Of a DNA stretch of 64,000 bases, positions 54,136 through 63,488 are shown in pieces; the stretch's first letter is position 1; each line of letters starts with the position of its first letter. The DNA comes from a bacterium (lineage in GTDB: Bacteria; Planctomycetota; Planctomycetia; Planctomycetales; Planctomycetaceae). Position numbers and translations under genes: made by a program. The notes under the pieces were generated by a model that did no database searches, had not been told where the DNA came from, and saw only the letters and a list, made by a program, of their open reading frames with translations. The stretch spans positions 1 through 64,000 of the forward strand of contig WGME01000027.1 of the NCBI GenBank assembly GCA_016125225.1, given 5' to 3'.

Positions 54136-54743
54136 TGCCGGAGCCCGGTGGTTCCCCACAACGTCGTCGAGCCTGTGTGTTTTGCGGATCGAGTGTCGGA
54201 ACATCACCGGTCTATCGCGACACGGCGATCCGCATGGCGAAAGCGTTGGTCGAGAACCAGTTTGATCTGATCTATGGCGGCGGCAGCATCGGGCTGATGG
54301 GGATTATCGCCGATACCGTGCTTGCGGAAAGGGGCCACGTTACCGGCGTGATTCCGCAGTTTCTCGCCACCAAGGAGATTATGCATCCCGCGGTGACCGA
54401 CCTGCATACGGTCTCGTCGATGCATGAACGCAAAGCCTTGATGGCCGAACTCGCCGACGTGTTCATTGCCTTGCCGGGCGGTTTGGGAACCTACGATGAG
54501 CTATGCGAAATCTTGACTTGGGCACAGCTCGGGTTGCATGCCAAGCCCATCGGCATTCTGAATGTCGAGGGGTTTTTCAGCGGATTGGTGGAGCAGATTG
54601 ATCGAGCCATGCTCGACGGATTCTGTCGCCCAGAACATCGTCGGTTAATGATCGTCGCCACGGAACCAGACGAATTGTTGACGGCATTATCTAGCTATCA
54701 GCCGGTGGATGCCTCGAAGTGGCTGCGTCCCGGCCAAGAGTAG
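54132..54743 (+). CDS. LOG-family nucleoside monophosphate phosphoribohydrolase
   Basis: A 203-aa Rossmann-like enzyme. VCFCGSSVGTSP-like opening (RACVFCGSSVGTSPVYRD), YGGGSIGLMGIIADTVL and the nucleotide-binding PGGLGTYDEL motif identify the LOG/TIGR00730 family. Members hydrolyse 5'-monophosphate nucleosides to base and ribose 5-phosphate, sometimes to activate cytokinins. The start codon forms an ATGA overlap with the previous gene. The frame extends upstream to 53793 but only inside the previous gene. In bacteria most members act in purine nucleotide recycling. Confidence 0.93.
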   Translation: MMPEPGGSPQRRRACVFCGSSVGTSPVYRDTAIRMAKALVENQFDLIYGGGSIGLMGIIADTVLAERGHVTGVIPQFLATKEIMHPAVTDLHTVSSMHERKALMAELADVFIALPGGLGTYDELCEILTWAQLGLHAKPIGILNVEGFFSGLVEQIDRAMLDGFCRPEHRRLMIVATEPDELLTALSSYQPVDASKWLRPGQE

Positions 54744-54746
54744 ATA

Positions 54747-55673
54747 TCAGGCGGCTCGGGCCATTGCCGTTGATGTTCCCTGCAAACGATCGCGATAGCC
54801 TGACGTGGCTTGCTCGAATAACCGTGACAAGCCTTCGTTGAACAAGGGCATGCTGATTCCGAGTGCCCGGCGGAGTTTCCGCGTCTGCAACGATGTCTCA
54901 CCAAGCCCGAAACCCGAGGGCAAGCCATCTAAAGTGGTCGGCGGTTGCCCTGCGATCCAGTCAGACCCCGTATGCAAAGCCAGTTTCTCGGCGAAGCGCA
55001 CGGGATTGACTCGCTCCGCCCCAGCCGCATGGTAAATGCCATTCAATCCTGCCTGCCAGGCTTTAGCCAATATTGCGACCAGATCGGTTGCCAGAATGGG
55101 AGACGCATGCGGCAAGGGATTCAGTGCAAGGGGTTGCTTCAGATGCAGACCATGCAGCACGGAATTCAGCCAGGTTTCGGAATCGGGTAATGGACTCCAG
55201 CCAAAGGTGTGCGTTCGTAACATCAAGGCATCGGGCAGCTCAGCCAGAACAACCTCTTCGGCTTCCCGCAACAGTCGGGCCGCTGGAGACAGGCACAAGC
55301 TTTGGCTGTTCTCAGCATGGAACATCCAGGGCCCCGTGAAGATGGCGTCGGAAGAGATCAGCGTAAAGCTGGCTGAGAGGGCTTTGGCAGCATCCAGGCA
55401 GGCTGACAACGTTTCCAGTTCGCTGGTGACAGAGCGACCGTCCCAACTGCTGAAAGATCCCTGGCCGCAGTAAATGATGCGCCGAGGCACTTGCTGGCGA
55501 ATTCGGACGTAATGGGCTGCGGCGGCATGGGCTGGACAATACGCAAAAGATCCGAATGCCCAGGACTGCCGATCATCGCGAGAAATGACACTGACTTGAG
55601 CTGTCTGCGAGAGTTCCGCAGAGAGATTCGCACCGACGACGGTTTCCGCTCCCACGACTAATACAGAATCCAC
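54747..55673 (-). CDS. RmlD-like sugar-nucleotide reductase, probably degenerate active site
   Basis: A 308-aa short-chain dehydrogenase-like protein. It begins VLVVGAETVVGANLSAELSQ, a GxxxxxG nucleotide-binding motif. FTLISSDAIFTGPW and LMLRTHTFGWSP match dTDP-4-dehydrorhamnose reductase (RmlD). The expected Tyr-x3-Lys catalytic pair is not found: the position reads SPAARLLREAEEVV, with Ala and Leu replacing Tyr and Lys. It may bind a sugar nucleotide without reducing it, or use a different mechanism. It follows the HDOD-GGDEF gene by 150 bp on the same strand. Complete reading frame. Confidence 0.82.
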   Translation of the reverse strand: MDSVLVVGAETVVGANLSAELSQTAQVSVISRDDRQSWAFGSFAYCPAHAAAAHYVRIRQQVPRRIIYCGQGSFSSWDGRSVTSELETLSACLDAAKALSASFTLISSDAIFTGPWMFHAENSQSLCLSPAARLLREAEEVVLAELPDALMLRTHTFGWSPLPDSETWLNSVLHGLHLKQPLALNPLPHASPILATDLVAILAKAWQAGLNGIYHAAGAERVNPVRFAEKLALHTGSDWIAGQPPTTLDGLPSGFGLGETSLQTRKLRRALGISMPLFNEGLSRLFEQATSGYRDRLQGTSTAMARAA

Positions 55674-55824
55674 GCTCGCCTCCTTGCGTCGGGTACTTCA
55701 TTCACCGGCGTTATCCCGATGAATCGTTGCACGTGCCGGGAAGCGGGAAGTATAGGTGATGGACTTGGTCCCATCCAAGACCAGTTCCCACACAGATTGC
55801 CGTCGAAAGCATTCAGTCGAATGC

Positions 55825-57774
55825 TCAATGTGGCAGGACGGCGACGGCCAGCCCAAGCCGCGACTGCATGAATTCTTCATAGGCCGCCATGGCCTGTTCC
55901 GCAGACATTAAGCCTAGACGAATCACCGAAGCTGTCAGTTGCTTGGGGTCTTCGTGCTGAATGGCCAGGGCACACACCAATTGTTCAGGGGTCAACAATC
56001 CCAATCGAATTGCAACTGTCCCGAAGCGATCATCCGAATCGCCCTGCACGGCGAGAATTTGCTGCACCTGTGTAGCTGTCAGAAAACCGGATTCCTGAGT
56101 AATTTCGCCGATGCGCCGCGTCTGCAATGGAAGGTCCAGCACGCCGCGAGAGACCATTTCAATGCTGAGCAGTTTGCGTTGGACCAGCCACCGACTGAAT
56201 CGGTGAGACGTGACCTGCTGATGCAATTGACGATCTTCCTCGGAGACGAGGGAGGTCATTGAAACCCGATTTCGTCCGGCAGATTTTGAGGCATACATGG
56301 CCCGGTCTGCGGCAGCAATCAGTTGTTGACCGACATTCTGCTCTCGACGACCAGGAATGGCGATGGCTGCCCCCAAGCTGCACGTCACGTTCAAGGACAA
56401 GTCATCGTATCGAAATGGTTCGCTGGCGATGCATTGCCGCAATCGCTCACACAGAACTGTTAAGCCTTTTTCCGTTGGCTGATGCACCAGAATCACAAAC
56501 TCTTCACCACCATGCCGGGCGACAATGTCTGAGGCACGCACCGACAATTGCAGCCGGTTGGCAATCTGAATCAGGACTGCGTCTCCGCAGGGGTGGCCGT
56601 GGCTGTCATTGATCGACTTGAAGTGATCGACATCGGCCAGCACGATGGCTAACGGATTCGCTTCCCGTTGACAGCGATGGCACTCGCAACTTAGAGCTTC
56701 TTCGAAGTAGCTGCGATTGTAGATCTTTGTTAATGGGTCATGAATCGCTTTCGCCCGGAGTTGGCGATTGTGTTCAATCAGCCGCGAGTTGGCTTCGGTC
56801 AACTCGGCCTTCTGAATTTCATTCTGGGTGTTCATCGCCTGGGCTTGCAATGCCAATTGCACAAGTTGTTCATTGGCCTGCAACATCAGGTCGGTGGAAT
56901 TCTTCACGCCAGCCATATCGACATTGAGCAGTTCGCCGGTTTGCTGGATGCGCAGATTGCAGTCTTCGAGAAACTGCTCGATTTGCTGACTATTCAAAGC
57001 AAACCAGCGTCCGGCGATGGCTCGCATGCGTTCCAGCGATTTGCCTTTGGCGGGACCACAGAGGTACTCACCAACCGCTCCTGCCAGGGCCGATGCGGCA
57101 TACAGCGAAAACTCGGGAAGGGCTTCAAATTCCGCGAGTTTGTCTAAAGAGGATTCGTGCCAGGCAACGGCGTTCACGAGTGCCGGCGGAAACTTCCAAT
57201 TCTGCAGCAACTGCGAGCCAACCTCAGCATGCTGGCATCCCAGGCTGGCCGTTTCCTGCTCGGCTAAAGGTTCGGCTATGACATCCAGTGCATCTAGCAA
57301 CTGGCTGTATTCCTCGGGGATGGCTTTGAGCATCGCCAGCCGACCGATATCAAGCAGCAATCCCGCCAGGAAGAACTCACTGGGATCGCGCTCGGTATAT
57401 CGGGCACTGAATCGTTCAGCGGCCGCGGCTTGGACGATCGATTGTTTCCAGTATTGTTGATAGTGGTTCGCCAGGGGCCCTCTTCTGAGTGAATCATCCG
57501 TTAGAGCAAAGCTCAAAGCCAACGTGGTTGCCGCAGTCGTTCCTAACAACGGAATCGCTCGTTCAATGGTCTTGACTTCACTGCGTAAGCCAAAATAGGA
57601 CGAGTTCGCCGCCTTCACGAGCTTGGCACTGATCGCCGGATCGACTTTGACGATCTGGATGACGTCACCGATGACCGTTTCGGGATTACGCACCAGGTCG
57701 AGCAATTTCGAGGCGACGGCCGGCAAGGTCGGCAGATTTGATGACTTCCAGATTTTCTCCAGGGGAATCATCAT
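55825..57774 (-). CDS. HDOD-GGDEF diguanylate cyclase with C-terminal MshEN-like repeats
   Basis: A 649-aa cytoplasmic protein. The HDOD domain covers about residues 10-210 (LPTLPAVASKLLDLVRNPET, KLVKAANSSYFGL). A coiled coil at about 300-340 leads to a GGDEF domain at 340-500 (DPLTKIYNRSYFEEAL, DVDHFKSINDSHGHPCGD). The active-site motif is GGEEF. An RASD sequence five residues before it is a product-inhibition I-site (RxxD). The last 100 residues carry two repeats like type II/IV secretion ATPase N-termini (FGTVAIRLGLLTPEQLVCAL, SVIRLGLMSAEQAMAAY). It should make cyclic di-GMP. It lies 118 bp after the CheY-like gene. Confidence 0.92.
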   Translation of the reverse strand: MMIPLEKIWKSSNLPTLPAVASKLLDLVRNPETVIGDVIQIVKVDPAISAKLVKAANSSYFGLRSEVKTIERAIPLLGTTAATTLALSFALTDDSLRRGPLANHYQQYWKQSIVQAAAAERFSARYTERDPSEFFLAGLLLDIGRLAMLKAIPEEYSQLLDALDVIAEPLAEQETASLGCQHAEVGSQLLQNWKFPPALVNAVAWHESSLDKLAEFEALPEFSLYAASALAGAVGEYLCGPAKGKSLERMRAIAGRWFALNSQQIEQFLEDCNLRIQQTGELLNVDMAGVKNSTDLMLQANEQLVQLALQAQAMNTQNEIQKAELTEANSRLIEHNRQLRAKAIHDPLTKIYNRSYFEEALSCECHRCQREANPLAIVLADVDHFKSINDSHGHPCGDAVLIQIANRLQLSVRASDIVARHGGEEFVILVHQPTEKGLTVLCERLRQCIASEPFRYDDLSLNVTCSLGAAIAIPGRREQNVGQQLIAAADRAMYASKSAGRNRVSMTSLVSEEDRQLHQQVTSHRFSRWLVQRKLLSIEMVSRGVLDLPLQTRRIGEITQESGFLTATQVQQILAVQGDSDDRFGTVAIRLGLLTPEQLVCALAIQHEDPKQLTASVIRLGLMSAEQAMAAYEEFMQSRLGLAVAVLPH

Positions 57775-57892
57775 CCACGCTCCGCAAGGGCATCAATTCT
57801 TACAAGGACGGATCACACGAGTCGAATTGAAACCATGAACCGGTAGCCATCAAAACGGCCAGTGAGTGAAACGTCCTGTTCCTTGCAGCACT

Positions 57893-58261
57893 TTATTGCC
57901 GCGAGACTTGCATCCACTTATCCAGCTTTTCACGAAGCCCATCCGGAGTAAACGGTTTGACGAGGTAGTCGGACACGCCAAACTGAATGGCCTGAACGAC
58001 GCGTGATCGCTCAGCTTCGGTGGTAATCATGACGATAGGAATTTCGCGATTGCGGCGACGGATTTCCTGCAGCAATGTCAGGCCATCCATATTCGGCATG
58101 TTCCAGTCGGTCAGCACGACATCGAATGCCCCGGCATCAAACAGTTGCAGGGCTTGCACGCCGTCTTCCGCTTCCGCGACGTCCTCGACACCCAGCTTGT
58201 TCAGGCATCGTCGTTGAATCGAACGCATCGTGCCCGAATCATCAACCAGCAAAACTTTCAT
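57893..58261 (-). CDS. Stand-alone CheY-like response regulator
   Basis: A 122-aa single receiver domain with no output domain. It has the acidic pair Asp7-Asp8, the phosphorylation site Asp52 in LTDWNMP, Thr80 and Lys102 in LVKPF. The ATG at 58261 is chosen with AGGAAAG upstream; the frame extends to 58348 without support. It is flanked by a CheX-like gene upstream and an HDOD-GGDEF gene downstream on the same strand. This suggests a phosphorylation module controlling cyclic di-GMP or motility. The kinase is not in the window. Confidence 0.94.
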   Translation of the reverse strand: MKVLLVDDSGTMRSIQRRCLNKLGVEDVAEAEDGVQALQLFDAGAFDVVLTDWNMPNMDGLTLLQEIRRRNREIPIVMITTEAERSRVVQAIQFGVSDYLVKPFTPDGLREKLDKWMQVSRQ

Positions 58262-58307
58262 ATCACGTTCTTTCCTGCGAAATGCGTACTGGAAGGAATT
58301 CAGAGAG

Positions 58308-58799
58308 TTAGATTTCGGTGAAACCGACTTCAATCGAAAGTGGACCAAGATCAGAGCTGAATTCGACGATCATCGGGGAAACATTCGAAGGAAAGTGCAT
58401 CTGCAGGCCATTCCCCGTAATGACATTCGGCAAGCTGATCGATAACTCGTATTTCGCGAGTTGGGATTTCGCAGACCCTGCGATCATGTTGGTGACTTCT
58501 CCCACCGCATCGCACACTTCATCTGTCACGCTGTGAGCGATGGTTCCCACCATCCGCCGAAGAATTTCGCAAGCCATTTCTGAGGACATTCCCAGTACGA
58601 TCGTGCCTTTGGCTCGTCCTGAAATTCCGATCACAGCAGTGACTTCATCTGACGTCTCGCCAGATTGTTTTAATCGCAGCCCGGTCCGCACTGGTGTGCA
58701 GTCGAGCATCATTTCAAATACGTCGCGCGTCGCGGAGATCAGCGGATTGACATATTCGGCAGTCAATGCCGCAGGAGTGATAACCGGTGCTTCTTGCAT
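58308..58799 (-). CDS. CheX-like chemotaxis phosphatase
   Basis: A 163-aa protein of the CheC/CheX/FliY group. It contains VTDEVCDAVGEVTNMIAGSA, where the Glu and Asn of GEVTN form the ExxN phosphatase motif. The first half reads EYVNPLISATRDVFEMMLD and the last SPMIVEFSSDLGPLSIEVGF. CheX removes phosphate from CheY-P. The ATG at 58799 with AGAGGAA upstream is chosen, shortening the longest frame. The CheY-like gene follows 46 bp downstream, its likely substrate. Confidence 0.87.
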   Translation of the reverse strand: MQEAPVITPAALTAEYVNPLISATRDVFEMMLDCTPVRTGLRLKQSGETSDEVTAVIGISGRAKGTIVLGMSSEMACEILRRMVGTIAHSVTDEVCDAVGEVTNMIAGSAKSQLAKYELSISLPNVITGNGLQMHFPSNVSPMIVEFSSDLGPLSIEVGFTEI

Positions 58800-59405
58800 G
58801 ATGTCGCGATTCCTCTCGTGGCGCGGGAGATCTACGCCTCGGCGAGGGCGTCCTGAGGACATCTGCTGCCGAAGCACGACGTTCATGTCGTCGTAGGACA
58901 ACACTAGTTCGCAAATGGAGCAGTGGTGTCAGGATCAGATTGAAAAATCGCAGCCACGACAGAAATCTTGAATTGCGAGCCACTTCCATCGCGTTACAGG
59001 CATGCAATTTGAGGCAATTCCTTCAGGAAACCTGCCGAGTGAGGGAACGTTTGATCACATCCACTGTATTGATCGTTATTTTCGCATCCCAGGCGGAACG
59101 AAATGCGGAGGTAAATCCTGCACTCAAGGCAGGCAATGGAGATTTTTTCGCCAGATTGGGTAAACTACTGCAGAACACGTCGCTCAAATGCCCATCTCAA
59201 ATGTTCGTAGACAATTGGTTTGTTCCCGTCTGTTGGAAGAATTCCGAGGTCTCGATTTTTGTATTGAACTTTCTTCTTCAAGCTTGGCCAGGAATTCGTC
59301 CACTTTTTCCCCGTTTCTTTTCCTGTGACAATCCGAGTTTGCGGTAGAAATGCTTCCACGCCGCATTTCTTACCGGAGACTTGTTGTCAGCGCTAGAATC
59401 CCATC
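58800..59405. other. 606-bp divergent region between cheX-like and LuxR-type regulator
   Basis: Should hold the promoters of both signalling transcription units. A 135-aa frame at 58940-59347 lacks a ribosome-binding site and any recognisable feature. I see no tRNA or strong repeat. Confidence 0.5.
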
Positions 59406-60065
59406 ATGAACGAATCTGAAATCTCAATCCTGATTGCTGATGACCACGAAATGGTCCTGGAAGGTCTCACGAGCGGACTGAATACCTTCCCGGATCTGAA
59501 AGTTGCGGGAACAGCCCGTTCGACAACCGATGCCGTCCATCAGGCCAAGCTGCTTCGCCCCCGCGTTGTTCTTCTCGACATCTGCATGCCAGGCGATGGC
59601 GTGTTCGAGTCTGCCCGGGAGATTCAAAGCTTGGGAATCGGTGCGAAGCTGATTCTCACCTCTGGCTTCATGGCTGACGTATTCATCTCGCAGGTACTGA
59701 AATTGAGGATGTCTGGCTACATCCTGAAAGGCGACTCGCTGCAGTTTCTCGCGGATGCCATTCGCAAAGTGACGGGCGGCGAAACCGTCTTCTCGCGACA
59801 GATTGAAGAGCGGGTCGTTTTCGATTCACAGCAGCACCGTTTTGTGGCCCGGTACGAGAGTGATCTGGCCATGTTGACCGGTCGTCAGTTGGAAGTCCTA
59901 CGCCACTTGGCATCCGGCCAGAGTGTCAAGGAAATTGCCAAGCTGATGCACCTGTCCCAGAAATCTGTCGACAGTCACAAGTACCGCATCATGAATAAGT
60001 TAGGAATTCACGATCGGGTTGAGTTGTCACGATTTGCGATCCGGGAAGGCTTGATGGTTCCCTAG
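59406..60065 (+). CDS. NarL/FixJ-type response regulator
   Basis: A 219-aa two-component regulator. The receiver domain (about 1-125) has ADDHE with its acidic residues, Asp58 in LLDICMP as the phosphoacceptor and Lys in GYILKGDS. The C-terminal LuxR-type helix-turn-helix (about 150-215) reads [20 protein letters not shown] and [19 protein letters not shown]. The partner histidine kinase is not seen. It is transcribed away from the cheX-like gene, so both units may share regulation. Confidence 0.95.
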   Translation: MNESEISILIADDHEMVLEGLTSGLNTFPDLKVAGTARSTTDAVHQAKLLRPRVVLLDICMPGDGVFESAREIQSLGIGAKLILTSGFMADVFISQVLKLRMSGYILKGDSLQFLADAIRKVTGGETVFSRQIEERVVFDSQQHRFVARYESDLAMLTGRQLEVLRHLASGQSVKEIAKLMHLSQKSVDSHKYRIMNKLGIHDRVELSRFAIREGLMVP

Positions 60066-60140
60066 CCATTGCTTCCGATGTGGTTACGGAGATCGCGTTC
60101 GATTGCAACGACTCCGCAGGTAACTCTTGCGTTGGGGCCG

Positions 60141-60156
60141 ATTCCGCCTGCGGAAT
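60141..60156. repeat. Short palindrome after the response-regulator gene
   Basis: ATTCCGC and GCGGAAT pair perfectly around a CT loop, 75 bp after the stop codon and about 90 bp before the next ATG. No T-run follows. It could be a binding site or a weak terminator element. Confidence 0.5.
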
Positions 60157-60248
60157 GTGGTTCGCAGTTAGTTTATGTGCAGTGAACTGCAAACCGAGTC
60201 GAAATCTTCCATGATCTGGTTGCCGCTCCTGTCCATTGAGCTTCCACG

Positions 60249-60596
60249 ATGCGACTGCGTCTCGTTGTTTTCTGCGTAGCCTGTGGCCTTGCGATGACAT
60301 CGTGGTCAGATGCTACGCTGTTTGCAGCAGGCCAGCCTGGTGGATCTTCCAACCGGAGAGCCACTCCGGAAACTGCTGCTCAGGAGTTGGTAGTGGAGTC
60401 GGCCCGGAAAGAAGCAGCTGCGAGAAAGCTGCGGATCGCTCAACGCCGGGCGACCGGGACTGTTCCCTACCCGGCGGCTTATCCGGCCCGTTCTCTTGTC
60501 ACTGAGCCCGGCTGGCTCCGCATCGATTACGGCATCGCACCGGGGACCGTTCGGGCTCCCTTTCCGATGCGGACCCCGGTGCCGAATCGCAATTAG
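60249..60596 (+). CDS. Small exported protein of unknown function
   Basis: A 115-aa protein with a plausible signal peptide (LRLVVFCVACGLAMTSWSDA, then LFAAG). The mature part is basic, Arg-, Ala- and Pro-rich, with no Cys and no known motif. It contains ARKEAAARKLRIAQRRATG and ends PFPMRTPVPNRN. Because it is short and low-complexity, the call rests mainly on the signal peptide and codon use similar to neighbours. It is convergent with the DUF4397 gene, 67 bp away. Confidence 0.6.
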   Translation: MRLRLVVFCVACGLAMTSWSDATLFAAGQPGGSSNRRATPETAAQELVVESARKEAAARKLRIAQRRATGTVPYPAAYPARSLVTEPGWLRIDYGIAPGTVRAPFPMRTPVPNRN

Positions 60597-60663
60597 ATGG
60601 CGAATCTCGGCGATGTCGCCAGAAGGTACAACATCGCCAGACAGTCTCTGTCCCTGTCGGGTA

Positions 60664-61437
60664 CTACGGCAGCAACTTGCGACCGAGGGAAACGCGCTGC
60701 ACGAGGAACTGCACGGTATCGCTGTCGGGTGAGCCCACGGCATACACAAAATAGGCGTTCAAGGGCGAGAGCGTGGTCAATTGCGGGCCGAGCAGAATCG
60801 TGCCGGGTTTGCCATCCGGAGTCATTGTCGCGAGAAACGGCCCAGCCATTACTTCATTCGCTGACGATTGTGTGCCGTTTACCAATCCCAAGGCGGCCGT
60901 TCCGGGCAGACCGAGCGGTGAAACCAGAGCCACATCAACCGCTCCAAGTGCGGCGGTCTGTCGGACGGTTACCCGAGACTTAGTAGAGGCAATACGAGAT
61001 GTATCATTCAGAAAGCTGGTCCCCTTAGGACCTCCCCCAGCCGCCACATGGGCTACGAACGTGAAGCTCTGTCGGGCCCGAATCGCCACAGTTCCCGTGA
61101 TGATGGCCGGATTGCTGCCGGGATTGTTCTGATTGGCCGGAGATACAACCACCTGGTAGACCCCGGGGGTAACATCAAGCGGCCCCCGGAAGTTGGAGAA
61201 CGTCACGTTGGAAAAAACACAGTTCAGCGTATTGGTGCCCTGAATGCCGACGCAGACGTCGACCGGCAGGGTATTCGGGACATCGAGTTGCTCGGTATCG
61301 AGCGCATCACCCGGCAATCCATGTGCGAAATAGAGTTCACCGGAATTGAACTGCGCCAGGGCTGACTGAGGCGAACACGCCCACACCGCCGCAACGGCAA
61401 GAACGCAGGCAGCCAAACGGGTCCAGGTACGGAGCAT
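60664..61437 (-). CDS. DUF4397-like exported protein
   Basis: A 257-aa secreted protein. Its signal peptide ends QSALAQ. The beta-rich body opens ELYFAHGLPGDALDTEQLDV and continues with VDVCVGIQG, GVYQVVVSPANQN and RQSFTFVAHVAAGG. DUF4397 domains show this 'RVxHxxPDAPxVDV' type of start followed by short beta strands, and are Ig-like surface modules. A single disulfide is possible between the two Cys in VCVGIQGTNTLNCV. No enzymatic motif is seen. Confidence 0.75.
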   Translation of the reverse strand: MLRTWTRLAACVLAVAAVWACSPQSALAQFNSGELYFAHGLPGDALDTEQLDVPNTLPVDVCVGIQGTNTLNCVFSNVTFSNFRGPLDVTPGVYQVVVSPANQNNPGSNPAIITGTVAIRARQSFTFVAHVAAGGGPKGTSFLNDTSRIASTKSRVTVRQTAALGAVDVALVSPLGLPGTAALGLVNGTQSSANEVMAGPFLATMTPDGKPGTILLGPQLTTLSPLNAYFVYAVGSPDSDTVQFLVQRVSLGRKLLP

Positions 61438-61828
61438 AACTCAAAATCCTATCTAGTGATGCGGCCTCAAGAATCACTGAACTGTCGAGATGACGCAAAG
61501 GACGCCCTGACGACAGATTTTCATTTCCTTGAGTCTGATGCCTTGGGACAACCGACGTCAAATGGAAATCCCATTCCAAACCGTCAGAGCGATGGAGTGT
61601 TCAGGTCGTACACTCTGTAGGGAGTCTGCCTGGTTTAGCTTGCGGATCGAGAGTCATTCCTGCAGCAGCAGACACTGCGAATCGTTACGATCGTTAAGAC
61701 CCGCAGCGGATTGCCCACACGTCTTCTGATTTGCCGGCAGGATCGCTCGTGACTAGGCAGGGGCAACGTAGCTTTTGGGGGACATGGCGCGCCCCGCGCC
61801 CTGTGAATGCTTCAGGACGACCCCGCGC
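61438..61828. other. 391-bp divergent region
   Basis: Lies between the DUF4397 gene (minus) and the polytopic membrane protein (plus). No RNA gene or strong repeat is visible. The reading frame of the downstream gene is open from a TTG at 61775 and an ATG at 61784, so part of this may be coding. Confidence 0.45.
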
Positions 61829-63409
61829 ATGAACCAGACATTGCTGGAACCGGAACCACAAGCCGTGGACATGGAGACTGCCGATCGGACCAGCGCAGTC
61901 CTCGAAGACCGCATTCCCCCGCATCTCCAACTTTCCCGCCGCACAGCAGGAACGGTGTTGGCCTTGGGGCTCATCTACTTCTGGTTCTGCTTGAAACCTC
62001 TGTGGCATACCGATCTCTGGGGCCACCTCTCTTACGGCCGGTACTTATGGACGCACGGCACATTGCCAACGACCGAACCGCTTATGCCCCTGGCACGCGG
62101 CGTTCCTTTTGTCGATGCCCCCTGGTTGAGCCAGTTGATTGGTTATGGCGTTGAGAAAGTCCTGGGAATTGCCGGCCTGCAGGGACTGACGGCACTCATC
62201 ATTACAGCCACTGCCGGCCTGTTCTATCACCGCTTGTTCACGCTCACCCGGTCCACAGTGTTCGCATGGCTGGGGTTGTGCACAATGCTCTGGATTGACT
62301 GGGCGAATCTCAGCGTGGCTCGTCCGCAGTTGGCTGGTGTACTGCTATTTGTCATCGTTTTGCATCGACTGACCAGTCGCTCACCACGAACGTCCGATTT
62401 CTGGCTGGTGCCTTTGTGTCTGCTCGCGTGGGCGAACCTGCACGGTTCCTTTGTGGTCGGCCTGGGTATGATTGCCTGCTTCGTCACCGGGCGATGGCTC
62501 GATCTCTGTTACCGCACCGGCACGCTGCGCAGTTGCTTACATGACACTCAGGCGAGACGCTGGCTGATCTGGTTGCAATGGTCGGCAGTGGCAACGCTGG
62601 TGAATCCCTGGGGGATCGGCTTGTATGCGGAAGTCCTCGCGGTGGGGGCCAATCCAAATCTGCAAGCCTTAACCGAATGGCATCCACTCAACATTCGCGC
62701 ACCGCACGGCACTATCTTTTTAACCTGCTCCGTGCTGCTGATGGTTTTGTACCGGTTCACACCACGGAGAGTTCGGGCATGGGAACCCCTGTTGCTGATC
62801 GGATTGGGAGTGGCCAGCTTATGGTCGGCTCGCTTCATGGTCTGGTGGGGGCCTGTCGCCGCCTTGCTGCTGGCTCAGCATGGCCATGCGGTCTGCCGCC
62901 GTTGGTTCCCGTGGCGTGCGGAAGCCGCTCCGTCGCCGACGAATGGCAAATGGAGTGTCGTAGCGGTGGGACTCATCTGGATTTTTCTGGCCTACAGCCC
63001 TTTGGGTATGCGGCTGTTGCACCATAAGAACCCTGATCCAGCTAAGGCCCTGTCATCACAGACGCCGTTGGGCATCGTCGCCTGGTTGAACGAACATCCG
63101 CCCCAGGGACAGGTTTTCAATCCCTATGAATGGGGTGATTACCTGCAGTGGGCGGGCCCCAAGGATCTGCAGATTTTCGTCAATTCACATGCTCACCTGA
63201 TTCCCACGGAAGTCTGGTCGCATTATCTCGCCGTCGTGGAACAGAACTCGGAATGGTCTGAGGTGCTGAACCGTTACGGCGTGAACACGCTCATTCTCGA
63301 CGCGGAATACCGCTCGAACCTGATTCGTCGACTCAAAGAAAACCCGGACTGGACGCTGGGATACGAAGACGATCGCGGAGCGGTGTTTCTCCGCAAGCAA
63401 CCGATCTGA
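61829..63409 (+). CDS. Polytopic membrane protein, GT-C-like
   Basis: A 526-aa protein with about ten hydrophobic segments and a soluble C-terminal domain of about 130 residues. After the first helix comes WHTDLWGHLSYGRYLW, with an Asp in the position of GT-C catalytic loops, and DAPWLSQLIGYGV, as in planctomycete proteins of this type. The C-terminal domain has FNPYEWGDYLQWAGP and INTLILDAEY-like strands (VNTLILDAEYRSN). It may be a lipid-linked sugar transferase, but evidence is only the overall layout. The start is uncertain among 61784 and 61829; neither has a strong ribosome-binding site. Confidence 0.8.
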   Translation: MNQTLLEPEPQAVDMETADRTSAVLEDRIPPHLQLSRRTAGTVLALGLIYFWFCLKPLWHTDLWGHLSYGRYLWTHGTLPTTEPLMPLARGVPFVDAPWLSQLIGYGVEKVLGIAGLQGLTALIITATAGLFYHRLFTLTRSTVFAWLGLCTMLWIDWANLSVARPQLAGVLLFVIVLHRLTSRSPRTSDFWLVPLCLLAWANLHGSFVVGLGMIACFVTGRWLDLCYRTGTLRSCLHDTQARRWLIWLQWSAVATLVNPWGIGLYAEVLAVGANPNLQALTEWHPLNIRAPHGTIFLTCSVLLMVLYRFTPRRVRAWEPLLLIGLGVASLWSARFMVWWGPVAALLLAQHGHAVCRRWFPWRAEAAPSPTNGKWSVVAVGLIWIFLAYSPLGMRLLHHKNPDPAKALSSQTPLGIVAWLNEHPPQGQVFNPYEWGDYLQWAGPKDLQIFVNSHAHLIPTEVWSHYLAVVEQNSEWSEVLNRYGVNTLILDAEYRSNLIRRLKENPDWTLGYEDDRGAVFLRKQPI

Positions 63410-63488
63410 CGGATATCCCATGTGGTGTCTCCGTTAACTACCAGGCAGAGAATGCGTCCGCGGGTTCCGTAGTGAAAATGGAATGGTC

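Noticed and set aside
58940-59347. 135-aa frame between the cheX-like and LuxR-type genes
   Set aside because: No ribosome-binding site, no domain, and it fills the divergent promoter region.
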